Assembly: GCF_002979475.1 (NCBI RefSeq) | Contig: NZ_PCOY01000014.1 | Location: 1 to 64,000 of the forward strand | Source: Microbacterium sp. MYb62 | GTDB taxonomy: Bacteria > Actinomycetota > Actinomycetes > Actinomycetales > Microbacteriaceae | Direction of reading: 5' to 3' | Length of the DNA stretch: 64,000 nt | Shown: in pieces, positions 52,758 through 61,422 of the stretch | Position numbering within the stretch: the stretch's first letter is position 1 | Layout: every line of letters begins with the position of its first letter | Position numbers and translations under genes: made by a program | Notes under the pieces: model-generated | The model's database searches: none | What the model saw: only the letters and a program-made list of their open reading frames with translations | Told to the model about the DNA's origin: nothing

Positions 52758-53783
52758 TCATGTGAGCGCGACGACCTCGCCGCCGCGAGCCGCCGACGCC
52801 TGGGCGGCCTTGGCGATCTCGACCGTGCGGATGCCGACGGCGGCGTCGGGCTGCGGCTGCCTGCCCTCGCGCACGGCGAGGACGAACTCGTCGAGCAGCA
52901 GCGCGTCGAGGTCGGCGCCGACCGGGCTCCACGTCTCGCCGTGCGCGTCGTGGCCGGCGACGCCCTTGGCGAAGGGGCTGACCGTGAGGGTGCCGCGCTC
53001 GGCGACGATCTGCAGCGTGACCCCGCCCCAGGTGGCCGAGCTCATCGGCCAGCTCCAGGAGCAGTCGATCGTGGCGATGACCCCGCTCGGATACCGGATG
53101 GTGACGAGTCCCCCGGTCTCGACCGAGAGCTCGCGCTGCGCGTGCAGGATGCGGTTGGACACGGCACGCACGGACTGCGCTCGCTCGCCCAGCAGCTCGT
53201 CGAGGATGTCGGCGCAGTGCACGACGTGGTCGACCAGCGCGCCACCCCCCGCGAGCTCGGGGTCGGTGAACCAGGCACGATCCTGGGGGAGCTTGCCGTT
53301 GTTGATGCCGGTGACGCCGAGGACCTTGCCGAGACGGCCGCTGCGCAGCTCGGCGACCGCCTCGCGCACGCTCGGCGCGAAGCGCACCGGGTAGGCCACC
53401 ATGAGCATCACACCGGCGCGTTCACACGCCTCGTGCATCGCGATCGCGTCTTCGACCGTGGTGGCCAGCGGCTTCTCGCAGAGCACGTGCACCCCGGCGG
53501 CGGCCGCGCGCTCGACGAGGGCGCGATGCCGGGAGTTCTCCGCGGCGATGACGACGGCGTCCGGCTGCCAGGCGAAGGCTTCTTCGTAGGTCTCGACGTA
53601 GGCGACACCGAGCTCGGCGGCCAGGTCGGCACCGCGAGGAGCGTCGTCGGGAGCCGTGGCACCGTCGGGGTCGGCGGCGATCAGCTCGATGCCCGGCATC
53701 GCCTGCAAGGCGTGCACATAGCTCAGCGCATGGGTGTGCGCGAACGACAGGACCGCGATCCGCAGCGGGGTGGGAGCGGTCAT
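52758..53783 (-). CDS. Gfo/Idh/MocA-family oxidoreductase A
   Basis: 341 residues. N-terminal Rossmann segment (IAVLSFAHTHALSYVHALQ, with a GxGxxG replaced by a SFAHTHA loop), the family lysine motif in VLCEKPLATTVEDA, and the substrate-site DHVVHCADILDELLG. These enzymes oxidise a hydroxyl on a sugar, inositol or amino sugar with NAD(P). Overlaps oxidoreductase B by ATGA. The variant nucleotide loop resembles uncharacterised family members. Confidence 0.88.
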   Translation of the reverse strand: MTAPTPLRIAVLSFAHTHALSYVHALQAMPGIELIAADPDGATAPDDAPRGADLAAELGVAYVETYEEAFAWQPDAVVIAAENSRHRALVERAAAAGVHVLCEKPLATTVEDAIAMHEACERAGVMLMVAYPVRFAPSVREAVAELRSGRLGKVLGVTGINNGKLPQDRAWFTDPELAGGGALVDHVVHCADILDELLGERAQSVRAVSNRILHAQRELSVETGGLVTIRYPSGVIATIDCSWSWPMSSATWGGVTLQIVAERGTLTVSPFAKGVAGHDAHGETWSPVGADLDALLLDEFVLAVREGRQPQPDAAVGIRTVEIAKAAQASAARGGEVVALT

Positions 53784-54799
53784 CGGGCGGCCTCCTCAGC
53801 GTCGACGGCGGGTTGTGCGGGATCCGGGAGGAAGACAGGGGCTCCGGTGGCGATCGAGGCGTATGCGGCTTCGGCCACGGCGACGGCCTCGATGCCGTCG
53901 GCAGGGCTGACCCTGGCGTCGCGACCTTCACGCAGAGCCGCGACGAAGTCGGCGATCTCGGCGTAGTACGGGCTCTCCTCCGGCGACATCGGCGGCAGGT
54001 AGTCGGTCGCTCCGGCGTCGAGCACGGCATCCGTGCGCAGGGCGTTGTCCTCCGCGCTGTCGTAGCGCAGACGTCCTTCGGACCCGGCGACCTCGACACT
54101 CGTGCGGAACGGCATCCCCGGGGCGACCCAGCTGCCGTGGATGTGGCTGATGACGCCGCTGCGGTGCGTCAGCACGACGTGGGACGTGACCGGAGCGGGC
54201 ACGCGGTCGTCGACGGTCGGCGGGTTCTGCACCGCGTAGACCGCGGCGACGGGCCCGGCGAACCACACAGCCTGGTCGATGTCGTGGATCATCAGGTCGC
54301 GGATGACGCCGCCGCCGGCGCGCTCCGAGAAGAACCAGGGGGTCTGCGGTGCGGAGCCGGCACGGCTGAAGCGCTGCACCGCGAGCGTGCCGATGCGACC
54401 GGCGTCGATGCCTGCTTTGATCTGCGCGTACTCGCCCATGTAGCGCACGACGTGAGCCGGGAAGAGCCGCACGTCGGCCGCCTCGGCTGCCCGCGCGACG
54501 GTGGCCGCGGCTTCGGCGGTCGCCGCGAGCGGCTTCTCGCAGATCACGTCGCGCCCGCGGGCGATGGCCCGCAGCGCGAAGTCGGCGTGGGTGCTGCTGG
54601 GGGTCACGATGTCGACGATGTCGACCAGTGCGATCAGGGTGTCGACGTCGGACACGAGCTCGAACCCGTACTCCTCGGCGATCTCCTCGGCTCCGACGAG
54701 CGAGGTGACGTATCCCTCGGCGCCGAGCGCCCGCCAGGCGTCGGCGTGCACGCGGGAGATCCCGCCGGCGCCGATGAGTCCGACCTTCAACGTGCTCAC
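53780..54799 (-). CDS. Gfo/Idh/MocA-family oxidoreductase B
   Basis: 339 residues with a standard Rossmann start (KVGLIGAGGISRVHADAW), the EKP motif (VICEKPLAATAEAA) and the C-terminal-domain helix DLMIHDIDQAVWF, in which Asp and His form the catalytic site. GTG 54799 overlaps the ROK stop as GTGA, so it is translationally coupled to the regulator. Probably a sugar or polyol dehydrogenase of the locus. Confidence 0.9.
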   Translation of the reverse strand: MSTLKVGLIGAGGISRVHADAWRALGAEGYVTSLVGAEEIAEEYGFELVSDVDTLIALVDIVDIVTPSSTHADFALRAIARGRDVICEKPLAATAEAAATVARAAEAADVRLFPAHVVRYMGEYAQIKAGIDAGRIGTLAVQRFSRAGSAPQTPWFFSERAGGGVIRDLMIHDIDQAVWFAGPVAAVYAVQNPPTVDDRVPAPVTSHVVLTHRSGVISHIHGSWVAPGMPFRTSVEVAGSEGRLRYDSAEDNALRTDAVLDAGATDYLPPMSPEESPYYAEIADFVAALREGRDARVSPADGIEAVAVAEAAYASIATGAPVFLPDPAQPAVDAEEAAR

Positions 54800-55980
54800 T
54801 GCTTCTCCTCGGTGTTCTCGACGACGGTGTCTTCGGTCCCGGCCGACTCGAGCGGCAGGGGGGTGATCGGCGGGGCCGGCATGTCTTCGATGCCGTAGAT
54901 CTGGGCGGCGTGGCGCTGGAACGCATGCACGACCGCGCCGTGCGCGGCGGCTTCCGCTCCCAGGCGGGCCTCGGCGATCGGCACCTGGAAAGGCAGCCCG
55001 AGGTGGCCGGGCAGTGCGGCACGCAGGGGGTCGAGCAGCTGTTCGTGCGCGGCGGAGAGTCCGCCGCCGATCACGATCATCGCCGGGTCGACCGTCATGG
55101 TCAGGGTGGCGATGCCGTGGGCGAGCTCGTCGATGAAGCCGTCGAGCTCCTGCTGGGCGGTCTGGTCTCCGCCGCGTGCCAGGGCGAACACCTCGGCGGC
55201 TGTCGGTGCGGTGCGCCACGAGATCTGACCGGTCTCGGTGTTCAGCCCACGGAAGGCGAGGCGGCCGATGTCGCCGGCGGCGTTGTGGATGCCGCGACGG
55301 GGGCGACCGCCGAGGATGAGGCCCATCGCGATGCGGTTGCCGACCGAGAGGTAGATGACGTCGTCCACGAGCTGCGCGACACCGAGGTGGTGTTCCGCGA
55401 CGGCGGCCAGCCGCACGCCGTTGTCGACGGCGACGGGGCAGCCGAACGCCTGCCGCAGCTGCGATCCGAGGTCGATGCCCGACCACTCCGGAATCACGAC
55501 CGAGGTCGTGACGCGACCGGAGTCGTCGACGATGCCGGGGAGGGAGACCCCGACCGCACGCACCTTGGATGCGGGGATCGAGACGGCGGCGAGGGTGCGG
55601 CGCACGTCGGCGATGACGGCGGCCAGTTTCGATGCGCCGTCGGGCTGGGCGGCGACGCCCGAGTAGCTGCGCTGCGCGATCACGTGTCCGGCCAGGTCTG
55701 CCAGCACGACGCGGACGCTCGCGACACCGATGTCGACGCCGACCACGGTTCCGGCGGCGGCGTGGAAGGAGTAGCGGCGCGCGGGCCGTCCGGCCCCGCC
55801 GCCGTTCTGCACCGGGGCGTCGACGATCAGCCCGGAGTCGCTCAGCACGGTCACGGCGTTCTCGACGGAGGTGCGCGAGATCTCGAGGGATCGGGAGAGG
55901 TCGTTGACGGTCGCGGGGCCGGCATCGCGCAGCTGCAGCACGGATCGCGCCACGATCGAGAGCGGACTCGTCACGGCCAT
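54796..55980 (-). CDS. ROK-family transcriptional regulator
   Basis: 394 residues. N-terminal winged helix (TVNDLSRSLEISRTSVENAVTVLSDSGLI) followed by a ROK kinase-like domain (VVGVDIGVASVRVVLADLAG, IAMGLILGGRPRRGIHNAAGDIG). The usual sugar-site GEIGH is AGDIG here and the zinc-binding Cys cluster is absent, so the effector may differ from the classic N-acetylglucosamine or xylose ligands. A poorly conserved acidic tail ends VVENTEEKQ. Divergent from the importer operon and likely represses both sides through the sites at 56033-56097. Confidence 0.9.
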   Translation of the reverse strand: MAVTSPLSIVARSVLQLRDAGPATVNDLSRSLEISRTSVENAVTVLSDSGLIVDAPVQNGGGAGRPARRYSFHAAAGTVVGVDIGVASVRVVLADLAGHVIAQRSYSGVAAQPDGASKLAAVIADVRRTLAAVSIPASKVRAVGVSLPGIVDDSGRVTTSVVIPEWSGIDLGSQLRQAFGCPVAVDNGVRLAAVAEHHLGVAQLVDDVIYLSVGNRIAMGLILGGRPRRGIHNAAGDIGRLAFRGLNTETGQISWRTAPTAAEVFALARGGDQTAQQELDGFIDELAHGIATLTMTVDPAMIVIGGGLSAAHEQLLDPLRAALPGHLGLPFQVPIAEARLGAEAAAHGAVVHAFQRHAAQIYGIEDMPAPPITPLPLESAGTEDTVVENTEEKQ

Positions 55981-56032
55981 GTGCGTTCCCTTCTTCTTCT
56001 CCGTCGTCGGGTGCGATCAAATTAGCACACCG

Positions 56033-56097
56033 AATTCTCAGATCGAGCTTTGACCTTCTCAAGCCGGAAACACTGCGGAAACATGCCTCTGAGAACT
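56033..56097. promoter_or_regulatory. Candidate ROK operator pair
   Basis: AATTCTCAGA (56033-56042) and TCTGAGAACT (56088-56097) are inverted near-copies, 45 bp apart. The first overlaps a possible -10 of the ROK gene (TTGAGA-17 nt-GAGAAT on the minus strand); the second abuts the importer promoter. A repressor bound at both would cover the two divergent promoters. Inference from symmetry. Confidence 0.5.
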
Positions 56098-56102
56098 TGT
56101 AC

Positions 56103-56133
56103 TTGACGAATTATCCCATTGCAGTGTCATAAT
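56103..56133 (+). promoter_or_regulatory. Importer operon promoter
   Basis: TTGACG at 56103-56108 and CATAAT at 56128-56133, separated by 19 nt, precede the substrate-binding protein gene. A further short dyad (ACCGT/ACGGT, 56136-56152) follows the -10 box and may be another regulator site. Confidence 0.5.
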
Positions 56134-56169
56134 GAACCGTACTCAGCACGGTATAAGCAAAGGAGCACC

Positions 56170-57411
56170 ATGCGCGTCAGCAAGATCACCGGCGTCGTCG
56201 CGGGAATCGCGGCCGCCACCCTGTTGGCCGGATGTTCGGCCGGCGGAGGCAACACCGCAGAGGGCGAGCAGGACATCACCGTCTGGCTCTACCCGGTCAT
56301 CGCCGACGAGGCGGTGCACAAGGACTTCTGGGACTCGACGATCGCCGACTTCGAGAAGAAGAACGAGAACATCAACGTCACCTACGAGATCTTCCCGTGG
56401 GCGAACCGCGACGAAGCTCTCCAGACCGCGATCGCTGCGGGCAAGGGACCTGACGTCGTCTACCTGATCCCCGACCAGCTCGCGGCGTACCAGAAGTCGA
56501 TCGCCCCGCTCAACGATCTGCTCAGCGAGGAGCGCCAGAGCGAGCTGCTGCCGAACGTGAAGACGTCGGTCACCCTCGACGGCGACATCCTCGGTGCACC
56601 GATCCTCACCAGCGCGATGCCGCTCATCTGCAACGCCGCCGCCTTCGAGGCCGCCGGCGTCACCGAGTACCCCGAGACCTGGGACGACATCACCGCGATG
56701 GCGCCGAAGTTCACGGAGAAGGGCATGTACGCCCTGAACTACCCGGCTTCCGCGGAGAACACCCTCAACCTGACCTACTACCCCCTGCTGTGGCAGGCCG
56801 GCGGCGAGGTCTACACGAAGGACGGCGACGTCGGGTTCGACAGCAAGGAGGGCGTGCAGGCGCTCACCTTCCTCACCGACCTGGCCGGGGAGGGGGCTCT
56901 CGACCCCGAGGCGCTGACCACCAACGTCCCGCTCGAGCAGACCGCCGTCGCCCAGGGCAAGGTCGGCTGCACCTGGAACAACGCGGTCACCGAGGTCGCG
57001 CCGTTCTGGGGCGAGGAGAACGTCAAGGTGCTCGCGCCGCTGACCGAGAAGGAGTCCGTGGCCTACGGCACCGTCGGCTCGCTCTCGGTGCTCAAGGGCT
57101 CCAAGGCGCAGGACGCGGCGGCGAAGTTCGCCGAGTACGCCACCGGCGCCGACGTCGTCGAGCCGTACCTCAAGGCGTCCGGCTTCTTCTCGGCGCTCAG
57201 CACCACCGAACCGCTGTACGCGGATGACCCGCTGCTCGGCGAGGTCGAGAAGTACGTCCCCGACACCACGGTCGGCGAGCTCAACGCGTCGTCGCGCGCG
57301 CTGATGGGTGTGCTCGCACCGGAGATCCAGGCGGCGCTCCTCGGAGACAAGTCCCCGAAGGACGCGCTGAAGGACGCGGCGACCGCCGCGGCACCGCTGA
57401 TCAAGAAGTAA
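56170..57411 (+). CDS. Extracellular sugar-binding lipoprotein of ABC importer
   Basis: 413 residues. Lipobox with Cys near residue 22 (LLAGCSAGGG), then the type 1 (carbohydrate) solute-binding fold (VWLYPVIADEAVHKDF, FEKKNENINVTYE, SAMPLICNAAAFEAAGVTEYPETWDD). First gene of the importer operon; AGGAG at 56161-56165 is a good ribosome site. Ligand unknown. A stable hairpin after the stop probably protects this mRNA segment. Confidence 0.92.
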   Translation: MRVSKITGVVAGIAAATLLAGCSAGGGNTAEGEQDITVWLYPVIADEAVHKDFWDSTIADFEKKNENINVTYEIFPWANRDEALQTAIAAGKGPDVVYLIPDQLAAYQKSIAPLNDLLSEERQSELLPNVKTSVTLDGDILGAPILTSAMPLICNAAAFEAAGVTEYPETWDDITAMAPKFTEKGMYALNYPASAENTLNLTYYPLLWQAGGEVYTKDGDVGFDSKEGVQALTFLTDLAGEGALDPEALTTNVPLEQTAVAQGKVGCTWNNAVTEVAPFWGEENVKVLAPLTEKESVAYGTVGSLSVLKGSKAQDAAAKFAEYATGADVVEPYLKASGFFSALSTTEPLYADDPLLGEVEKYVPDTTVGELNASSRALMGVLAPEIQAALLGDKSPKDALKDAATAAAPLIKK

Positions 57412-57419
57412 GCACTCCC

Positions 57420-57453
57420 GGGGGCATGCGGAGCCCGAACTCCGCATGCCCCC
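57420..57453 (+). terminator. Intercistronic hairpin after binding-protein gene
   Basis: Thirteen-base arms (57420-57432 and 57441-57453) are perfect complements around an 8-nt loop. Such hairpins between a binding-protein gene and its permeases usually stabilise the upstream mRNA or attenuate read-through, giving binding protein in excess. Confidence 0.7.
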
Positions 57454-57487
57454 GCCCCCTTCACTCCCCCCACGTGAGGTATCACTG

Positions 57488-58393
57488 ATGACGACGGCAA
57501 CCACGGCGACGAAGCCCGCAGGTCGGGTCGCGCGGGTGCTCGCACGACGTGAGGCGCGGATCGCGTTCCTCTTCGTGCTTCCCGCCTTCCTCCTGTTCAT
57601 CGCCTTCCGCTTCGGACCGAGCATCGCCGGAGTCGCGCTGAGCTTCTTCGACTACGACATCACCGGCGAGATCGCCTGGCGCGGACTCGACCACTTCCAG
57701 CGCATGGTCGCCGATCCGCTGTTCTGGCGGGCGATGGGCACCACCCTCATCTACACGGTGTTCGCGGTGCCGATCGCGCTCGTGCTGTCCACCGTGATGG
57801 CCCTCGGCGTGCGCCGTGCCTTCCGCGGCGCGCGCTTCTTCCGCTCGATCTTCTTCCTCCCCGTCATCACCTCGCTCGTGCTGGCCGGTTCCATCTTCGT
57901 GTGGATCTTCTCCGCGAACGGGCCCTGGTCGGCGCTGATGACTCCGCTGGGACTCGGCGGATCCTGGCTCGGCAGCACCGTGCTCGTGATCCCCGCGATC
58001 GTCGTCGTCGGCGTCTGGTCGCGCTTCGGCTACGGGATGATGATCCTCATCGCCGCGTTGCAGGACGTGCCGCGTGAGCTCGAGGAGGCGGCCCTGGTCG
58101 ACGGCGCCAACGCCTGGCAGCGCTTCCGGCACATCATCCTCCCGGTGCTGCGCCCGACCTTCTTCTTCCTCGCGGTCATCGAGACGACCGCCGCCTTCCA
58201 GGTGTTCGACGTGATCTACGTGATGACCCAGGGCGGGCCTGCGAACGCGAGCTACTCGCTCGTCTACATGCTCTACGACCAGGGCTTCCGCTACTTCGAC
58301 TACGGCTACGCGGCCGCCATCGGTGTGGCCCTGTTCATCATGACCCTCGTCGTCGCGCTCATCCAGCGCCTGGTGATCGGAAAGCAGAAATGA
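57488..58393 (+). CDS. ABC importer permease 1 (MalF/UgpA type)
   Basis: 301 residues, six helices. Cytoplasmic EAA loop is DVPRELEEAALVDGANAWQR, which contacts the ATPase. ATG 57488 chosen over the longer frame because the MTTATT start is preceded by GTGAGG. Overlaps permease 2 by ATGA. No ATPase gene is in the window; such importers commonly use a shared MsiK-type ATPase in actinobacteria. Confidence 0.93.
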   Translation: MTTATTATKPAGRVARVLARREARIAFLFVLPAFLLFIAFRFGPSIAGVALSFFDYDITGEIAWRGLDHFQRMVADPLFWRAMGTTLIYTVFAVPIALVLSTVMALGVRRAFRGARFFRSIFFLPVITSLVLAGSIFVWIFSANGPWSALMTPLGLGGSWLGSTVLVIPAIVVVGVWSRFGYGMMILIAALQDVPRELEEAALVDGANAWQRFRHIILPVLRPTFFFLAVIETTAAFQVFDVIYVMTQGGPANASYSLVYMLYDQGFRYFDYGYAAAIGVALFIMTLVVALIQRLVIGKQK

Positions 58394-59307
58394 CCGCTCT
58401 GTTGCAGCCTCCGACGCAGCCGCCGACGCAATCGCCGGTCGCGCCCCCGAAGATGTCGACGAAGCAGCGTCGTGCCTACCGCGCTCTCCAGCCCACCGGC
58501 TGGGGGATCGTCGGTCGCTGGATCTGGCTGAGCCTGGCCGGCATCCTCAGCTTCTTCCCCTTCTACGCGATGGTCGTGCTGAGCCTGAAGCCCGGCATGG
58601 TCGTCGAGCTCCCCGGTTCCCTGCTGCCCTTCTCCGACATCTCGTTCGACGCCTACGAGCAGGTGCTCGCGGGGCAGAACATCCTCGGCTGGCTCGGCAA
58701 CACGCTCATCTACTCGCTCGTCTCGGTCGTGGCGGTGCTGTTCCTCTCCGCGCTCGCGGGTTACGCCTTCGCCAAGAAGCGCTTCCGCGGCAAGGAGGTG
58801 ATGTTCTGGTCGTTCCTCGCGATGGTGATGGTGCCGTTCCACGTCACCCTCATCCCGACGTTCATCCTGATGGCGAACCTCGGCGGCGTCGACACCTACT
58901 GGGGCCTGATCCTCCCGTCGCTCGCGAACGCGCAAGCCGTGTTCCTGATGCGGCAGTTCATCTCGGGGCTGCCGGATGAGCTGTTCGAGGCCGCCCGCAT
59001 CGACGGTGCGGGAGAGTTCCGCATCTTCCTGCGGATCGTGCTGCCGCTGTGCAAACCGATCCTGGCGACGCTCGGCATCTTCGTCTTCCTGTGGCACTGG
59101 AACGACTTCCTGTGGCCGCTCATCATCGCGAAGTCCAACGCGATGTTCACACTCACCGTCGGCATCTCGTCGCTGCAGCAGCAGAACGTCCCGCTGAGCA
59201 CCATGCTCGCCGGATCCGTCGTCGCGTTGCTGCCCATCTTCCTCGCGTACCTCATCGCTCAGCGGTACGTGCAGGAGGGCGTGGCCGGTACGGGCATCAA
59301 GGGCTGA
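58390..59307 (+). CDS. ABC importer permease 2 (MalG/UgpE type)
   Basis: 305 residues, six helices. EAA loop: SGLPDELFEAARIDGAGEFR. A cytoplasmic N-terminal tail rich in Pro/Gln precedes the first helix. Partner of permease 1; starts within its stop codon. Confidence 0.93.
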   Translation: MTALLQPPTQPPTQSPVAPPKMSTKQRRAYRALQPTGWGIVGRWIWLSLAGILSFFPFYAMVVLSLKPGMVVELPGSLLPFSDISFDAYEQVLAGQNILGWLGNTLIYSLVSVVAVLFLSALAGYAFAKKRFRGKEVMFWSFLAMVMVPFHVTLIPTFILMANLGGVDTYWGLILPSLANAQAVFLMRQFISGLPDELFEAARIDGAGEFRIFLRIVLPLCKPILATLGIFVFLWHWNDFLWPLIIAKSNAMFTLTVGISSLQQQNVPLSTMLAGSVVALLPIFLAYLIAQRYVQEGVAGTGIKG

Positions 59308-59326
59308 GAAGAAGGGAAAGCAGTAC

Positions 59327-60361
59327 ATGACTCAGCACGACTTCACTTCGGAAGCCGATCTCGAGGAGGCGCTCGCGACACCGAGCGCCGGCCTGATCGA
59401 CGACCTCGCCCGCGGGGCGGGCGACCTCGTGATCCTCGGCGCGGGCGGCAAGATGGGCCCGACCCTGGCGATGCTCGCGCGCCGCGGGATGGATGCCGCC
59501 GGGCGGCAGGGCGACGCGGTCTACGCCGTCTCCCGGTTCGGCGACGCCGCGATCCGCGAACGTCTGGAGGCCGCGGGCGTGAAGGTCGTCTCGTTCGACC
59601 TGATCGAGAACGACGACTTCGCATCGCTGCCGGATGCTCCGAACGTGGTCTTCATGGTCGGCGCGAAGTTCGGCGCTGCGACCAACGCCTCCTGGGCCTG
59701 GGAGGTCAACGCCGCTCTGCCCGATCGCGTCGCTCGCCGCTACCGCGACAGTGCGATCTCGGTGCTGTCGACCGGCAACGTCTACCCCTTCCTGCCGGCG
59801 TCGTCCGGCGGAGCATCCGAAGAGGTGCAGCCCGCGCCGATCGGCGAGTACGCGCAGTCGTGCCTCGGACGGGAGCGGGTGTTCGAGTTCGGCGCCCAGG
59901 AGCGGGGCACCAAGGTCGCCATCATCCGCCTGAACTACGCCGTCGACCTGCGTTACGGCGTGCTCGCCGACATCGGCAGCGCCGTGCACGCGGGGCAGCC
60001 CGTCTCCGTCGCCACCGCCAACGTCAACGTGATCTGGCAGGGCTACGCGAACGAGGTCGTGCTGCGCAGCCTCGTGCACGCCTCGACCGCCCCGTTCACG
60101 ATCAACCTCACCGGCCCCGAGCTGCTGAGCGTCGAGTCGATCGCCCGCCGCTTCGGCACCCTGTTCGACCGCGAGGTCGAGATCGTCGACGAGCCGCAGC
60201 CGACCGCGCTGCTCAGCGACGCCCGCCGGTGCATGGCGCTGTTCGGCTACCCCGCCGTCTCGGCCGAGACCCTGATCGGCCTGCAGGCCGACTGGATCGA
60301 GAAGAGCCTTCCGATGATCGCCAAGCCGACCAAGTGGGCCGTGCGGGACGGGAAGTTCTGA
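59327..60361 (+). CDS. NAD-dependent epimerase/dehydratase-like protein
   Basis: 344 residues, extended-SDR-like. Glycine loop GAGGKMGPTLAMLARRG; VLSTGNVYPFLP gives the active-site Ser/Thr region; the usual YxxxK is YAQSC, so the catalytic Lys position is Cys. Family members near aldolase and dehydrogenase genes in actinobacterial sugar loci share this feature as I recall, but the reaction is not known. Start has GAAGGGAAAG upstream; its stop overlaps the next start as TGATG. Confidence 0.8.
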   Translation: MTQHDFTSEADLEEALATPSAGLIDDLARGAGDLVILGAGGKMGPTLAMLARRGMDAAGRQGDAVYAVSRFGDAAIRERLEAAGVKVVSFDLIENDDFASLPDAPNVVFMVGAKFGAATNASWAWEVNAALPDRVARRYRDSAISVLSTGNVYPFLPASSGGASEEVQPAPIGEYAQSCLGRERVFEFGAQERGTKVAIIRLNYAVDLRYGVLADIGSAVHAGQPVSVATANVNVIWQGYANEVVLRSLVHASTAPFTINLTGPELLSVESIARRFGTLFDREVEIVDEPQPTALLSDARRCMALFGYPAVSAETLIGLQADWIEKSLPMIAKPTKWAVRDGKF

Positions 60362-61422
60362 TGGCGGTCCCCACCCTGCGACCGGAGGCCGCGGCGACCC
60401 TTGCCCGCGGCGCCGTGATCCCGGCCCACCCCCTCGCGCTCACCGCCGATCGACGCATCGACGAGCGTCGCCAGCGGGCGCTCACCCGCTACTACCTCGA
60501 CGCAGGGGTCGGCGGCATCGCCGTCGGGGTGCACACGACCCAGTTCGAGATCCGTGATCCCGAACATGCACTGTTCGAGCCCGTGCTCGCGCTCGCCGCG
60601 GAGGAGCTGGATGCGCGCGCGGGCGCCGACGTGGTGCGCATCGCCGGCGTCGCGGGAGGCACCGCCCAGGCGGTCGCCGAGGCCGAGCTCGCCCGCGGAC
60701 TGGGCTACGACGCCGTGCTGGTGAGTCCTCGTGTCGCGGGCGCCGACGAACGAGCCCTGCTCGAACGCGCCCGTGCCGTGGGTGAGGTGCTCCCGGTGGT
60801 CGGGTTCTACCTGCAGACCGCGATCGGCGGGCCGGTGCTCGACCGGGACTTCTGGCGCGAGTTCGCCTCCATCCCTGCCGTCGTCGCCGTCAAGGCCGCG
60901 CCCTTCGACCGCTATCGCACGCTGGAACTGGTGCGGGGCGTCGCCGCCTCGGGCCGTGCCGACGAGATCGCGCTCTACACCGGCAACGACGACGCGATCG
61001 TGGCCGACCTGCTCTCGGAGTTCCATGTCGACTCCCCGTCGGGTCCGCGCACGCTGCGCTTCGTCGGCGGGCTGCTCGGCCAGTGGGCCGTCGGCACCCG
61101 CGCCGCGGTCGCGCTCCTCGAACGGGCGCAGCAGGCGATGGACGGCGATGCGGATGCCTACCGCGAGCTCGGTCTCGTCGCCTCCGACATGGTCGACGTC
61201 AACCAGGCGGTGTTCGATCCGGGCAACGACTTCCACGGCGTGATCGCCGGCGTGCACGAGATGCTCCGGCAGCAGGGTCTGCTCGACGGGGTCTGGTGCC
61301 TCGATCCCGCCGAGGGTCTCTCGCCCGGGCAGGCCGAGGAGATCGAGCGGGTGCGCCACGCGTACCCCGCACTGAACGACGACGCCTTCATCGCTGAGAA
61401 CCTCGAGGCCTGGTTGCGATGA
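60361..61422 (+). CDS. Dihydrodipicolinate synthase-like aldolase
   Basis: 353 residues, TIM barrel of the DapA/NAL superfamily. The Schiff-base Lys is likely in VVAVKAAPFDRYRT. The family GTTGE motif is replaced by GVHTTQFEI and the following Tyr motif by GFYLQTAIGG, so the 2-oxo acid recognition pocket differs. Probably a retro-aldolase or dehydratase acting on a keto-sugar acid. Coupled by overlap to both neighbours. Confidence 0.82.
   Translation: MAVPTLRPEAAATLARGAVIPAHPLALTADRRIDERRQRALTRYYLDAGVGGIAVGVHTTQFEIRDPEHALFEPVLALAAEELDARAGADVVRIAGVAGGTAQAVAEAELARGLGYDAVLVSPRVAGADERALLERARAVGEVLPVVGFYLQTAIGGPVLDRDFWREFASIPAVVAVKAAPFDRYRTLELVRGVAASGRADEIALYTGNDDAIVADLLSEFHVDSPSGPRTLRFVGGLLGQWAVGTRAAVALLERAQQAMDGDADAYRELGLVASDMVDVNQAVFDPGNDFHGVIAGVHEMLRQQGLLDGVWCLDPAEGLSPGQAEEIERVRHAYPALNDDAFIAENLEAWLR

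Noticed and set aside
53780..56062. A 760-residue fusion of an N-terminal extension to oxidoreductase B
   Set aside because: The N-terminal part is a shadow of the ROK gene; the real protein starts at GTG 54799 with a canonical Rossmann motif.
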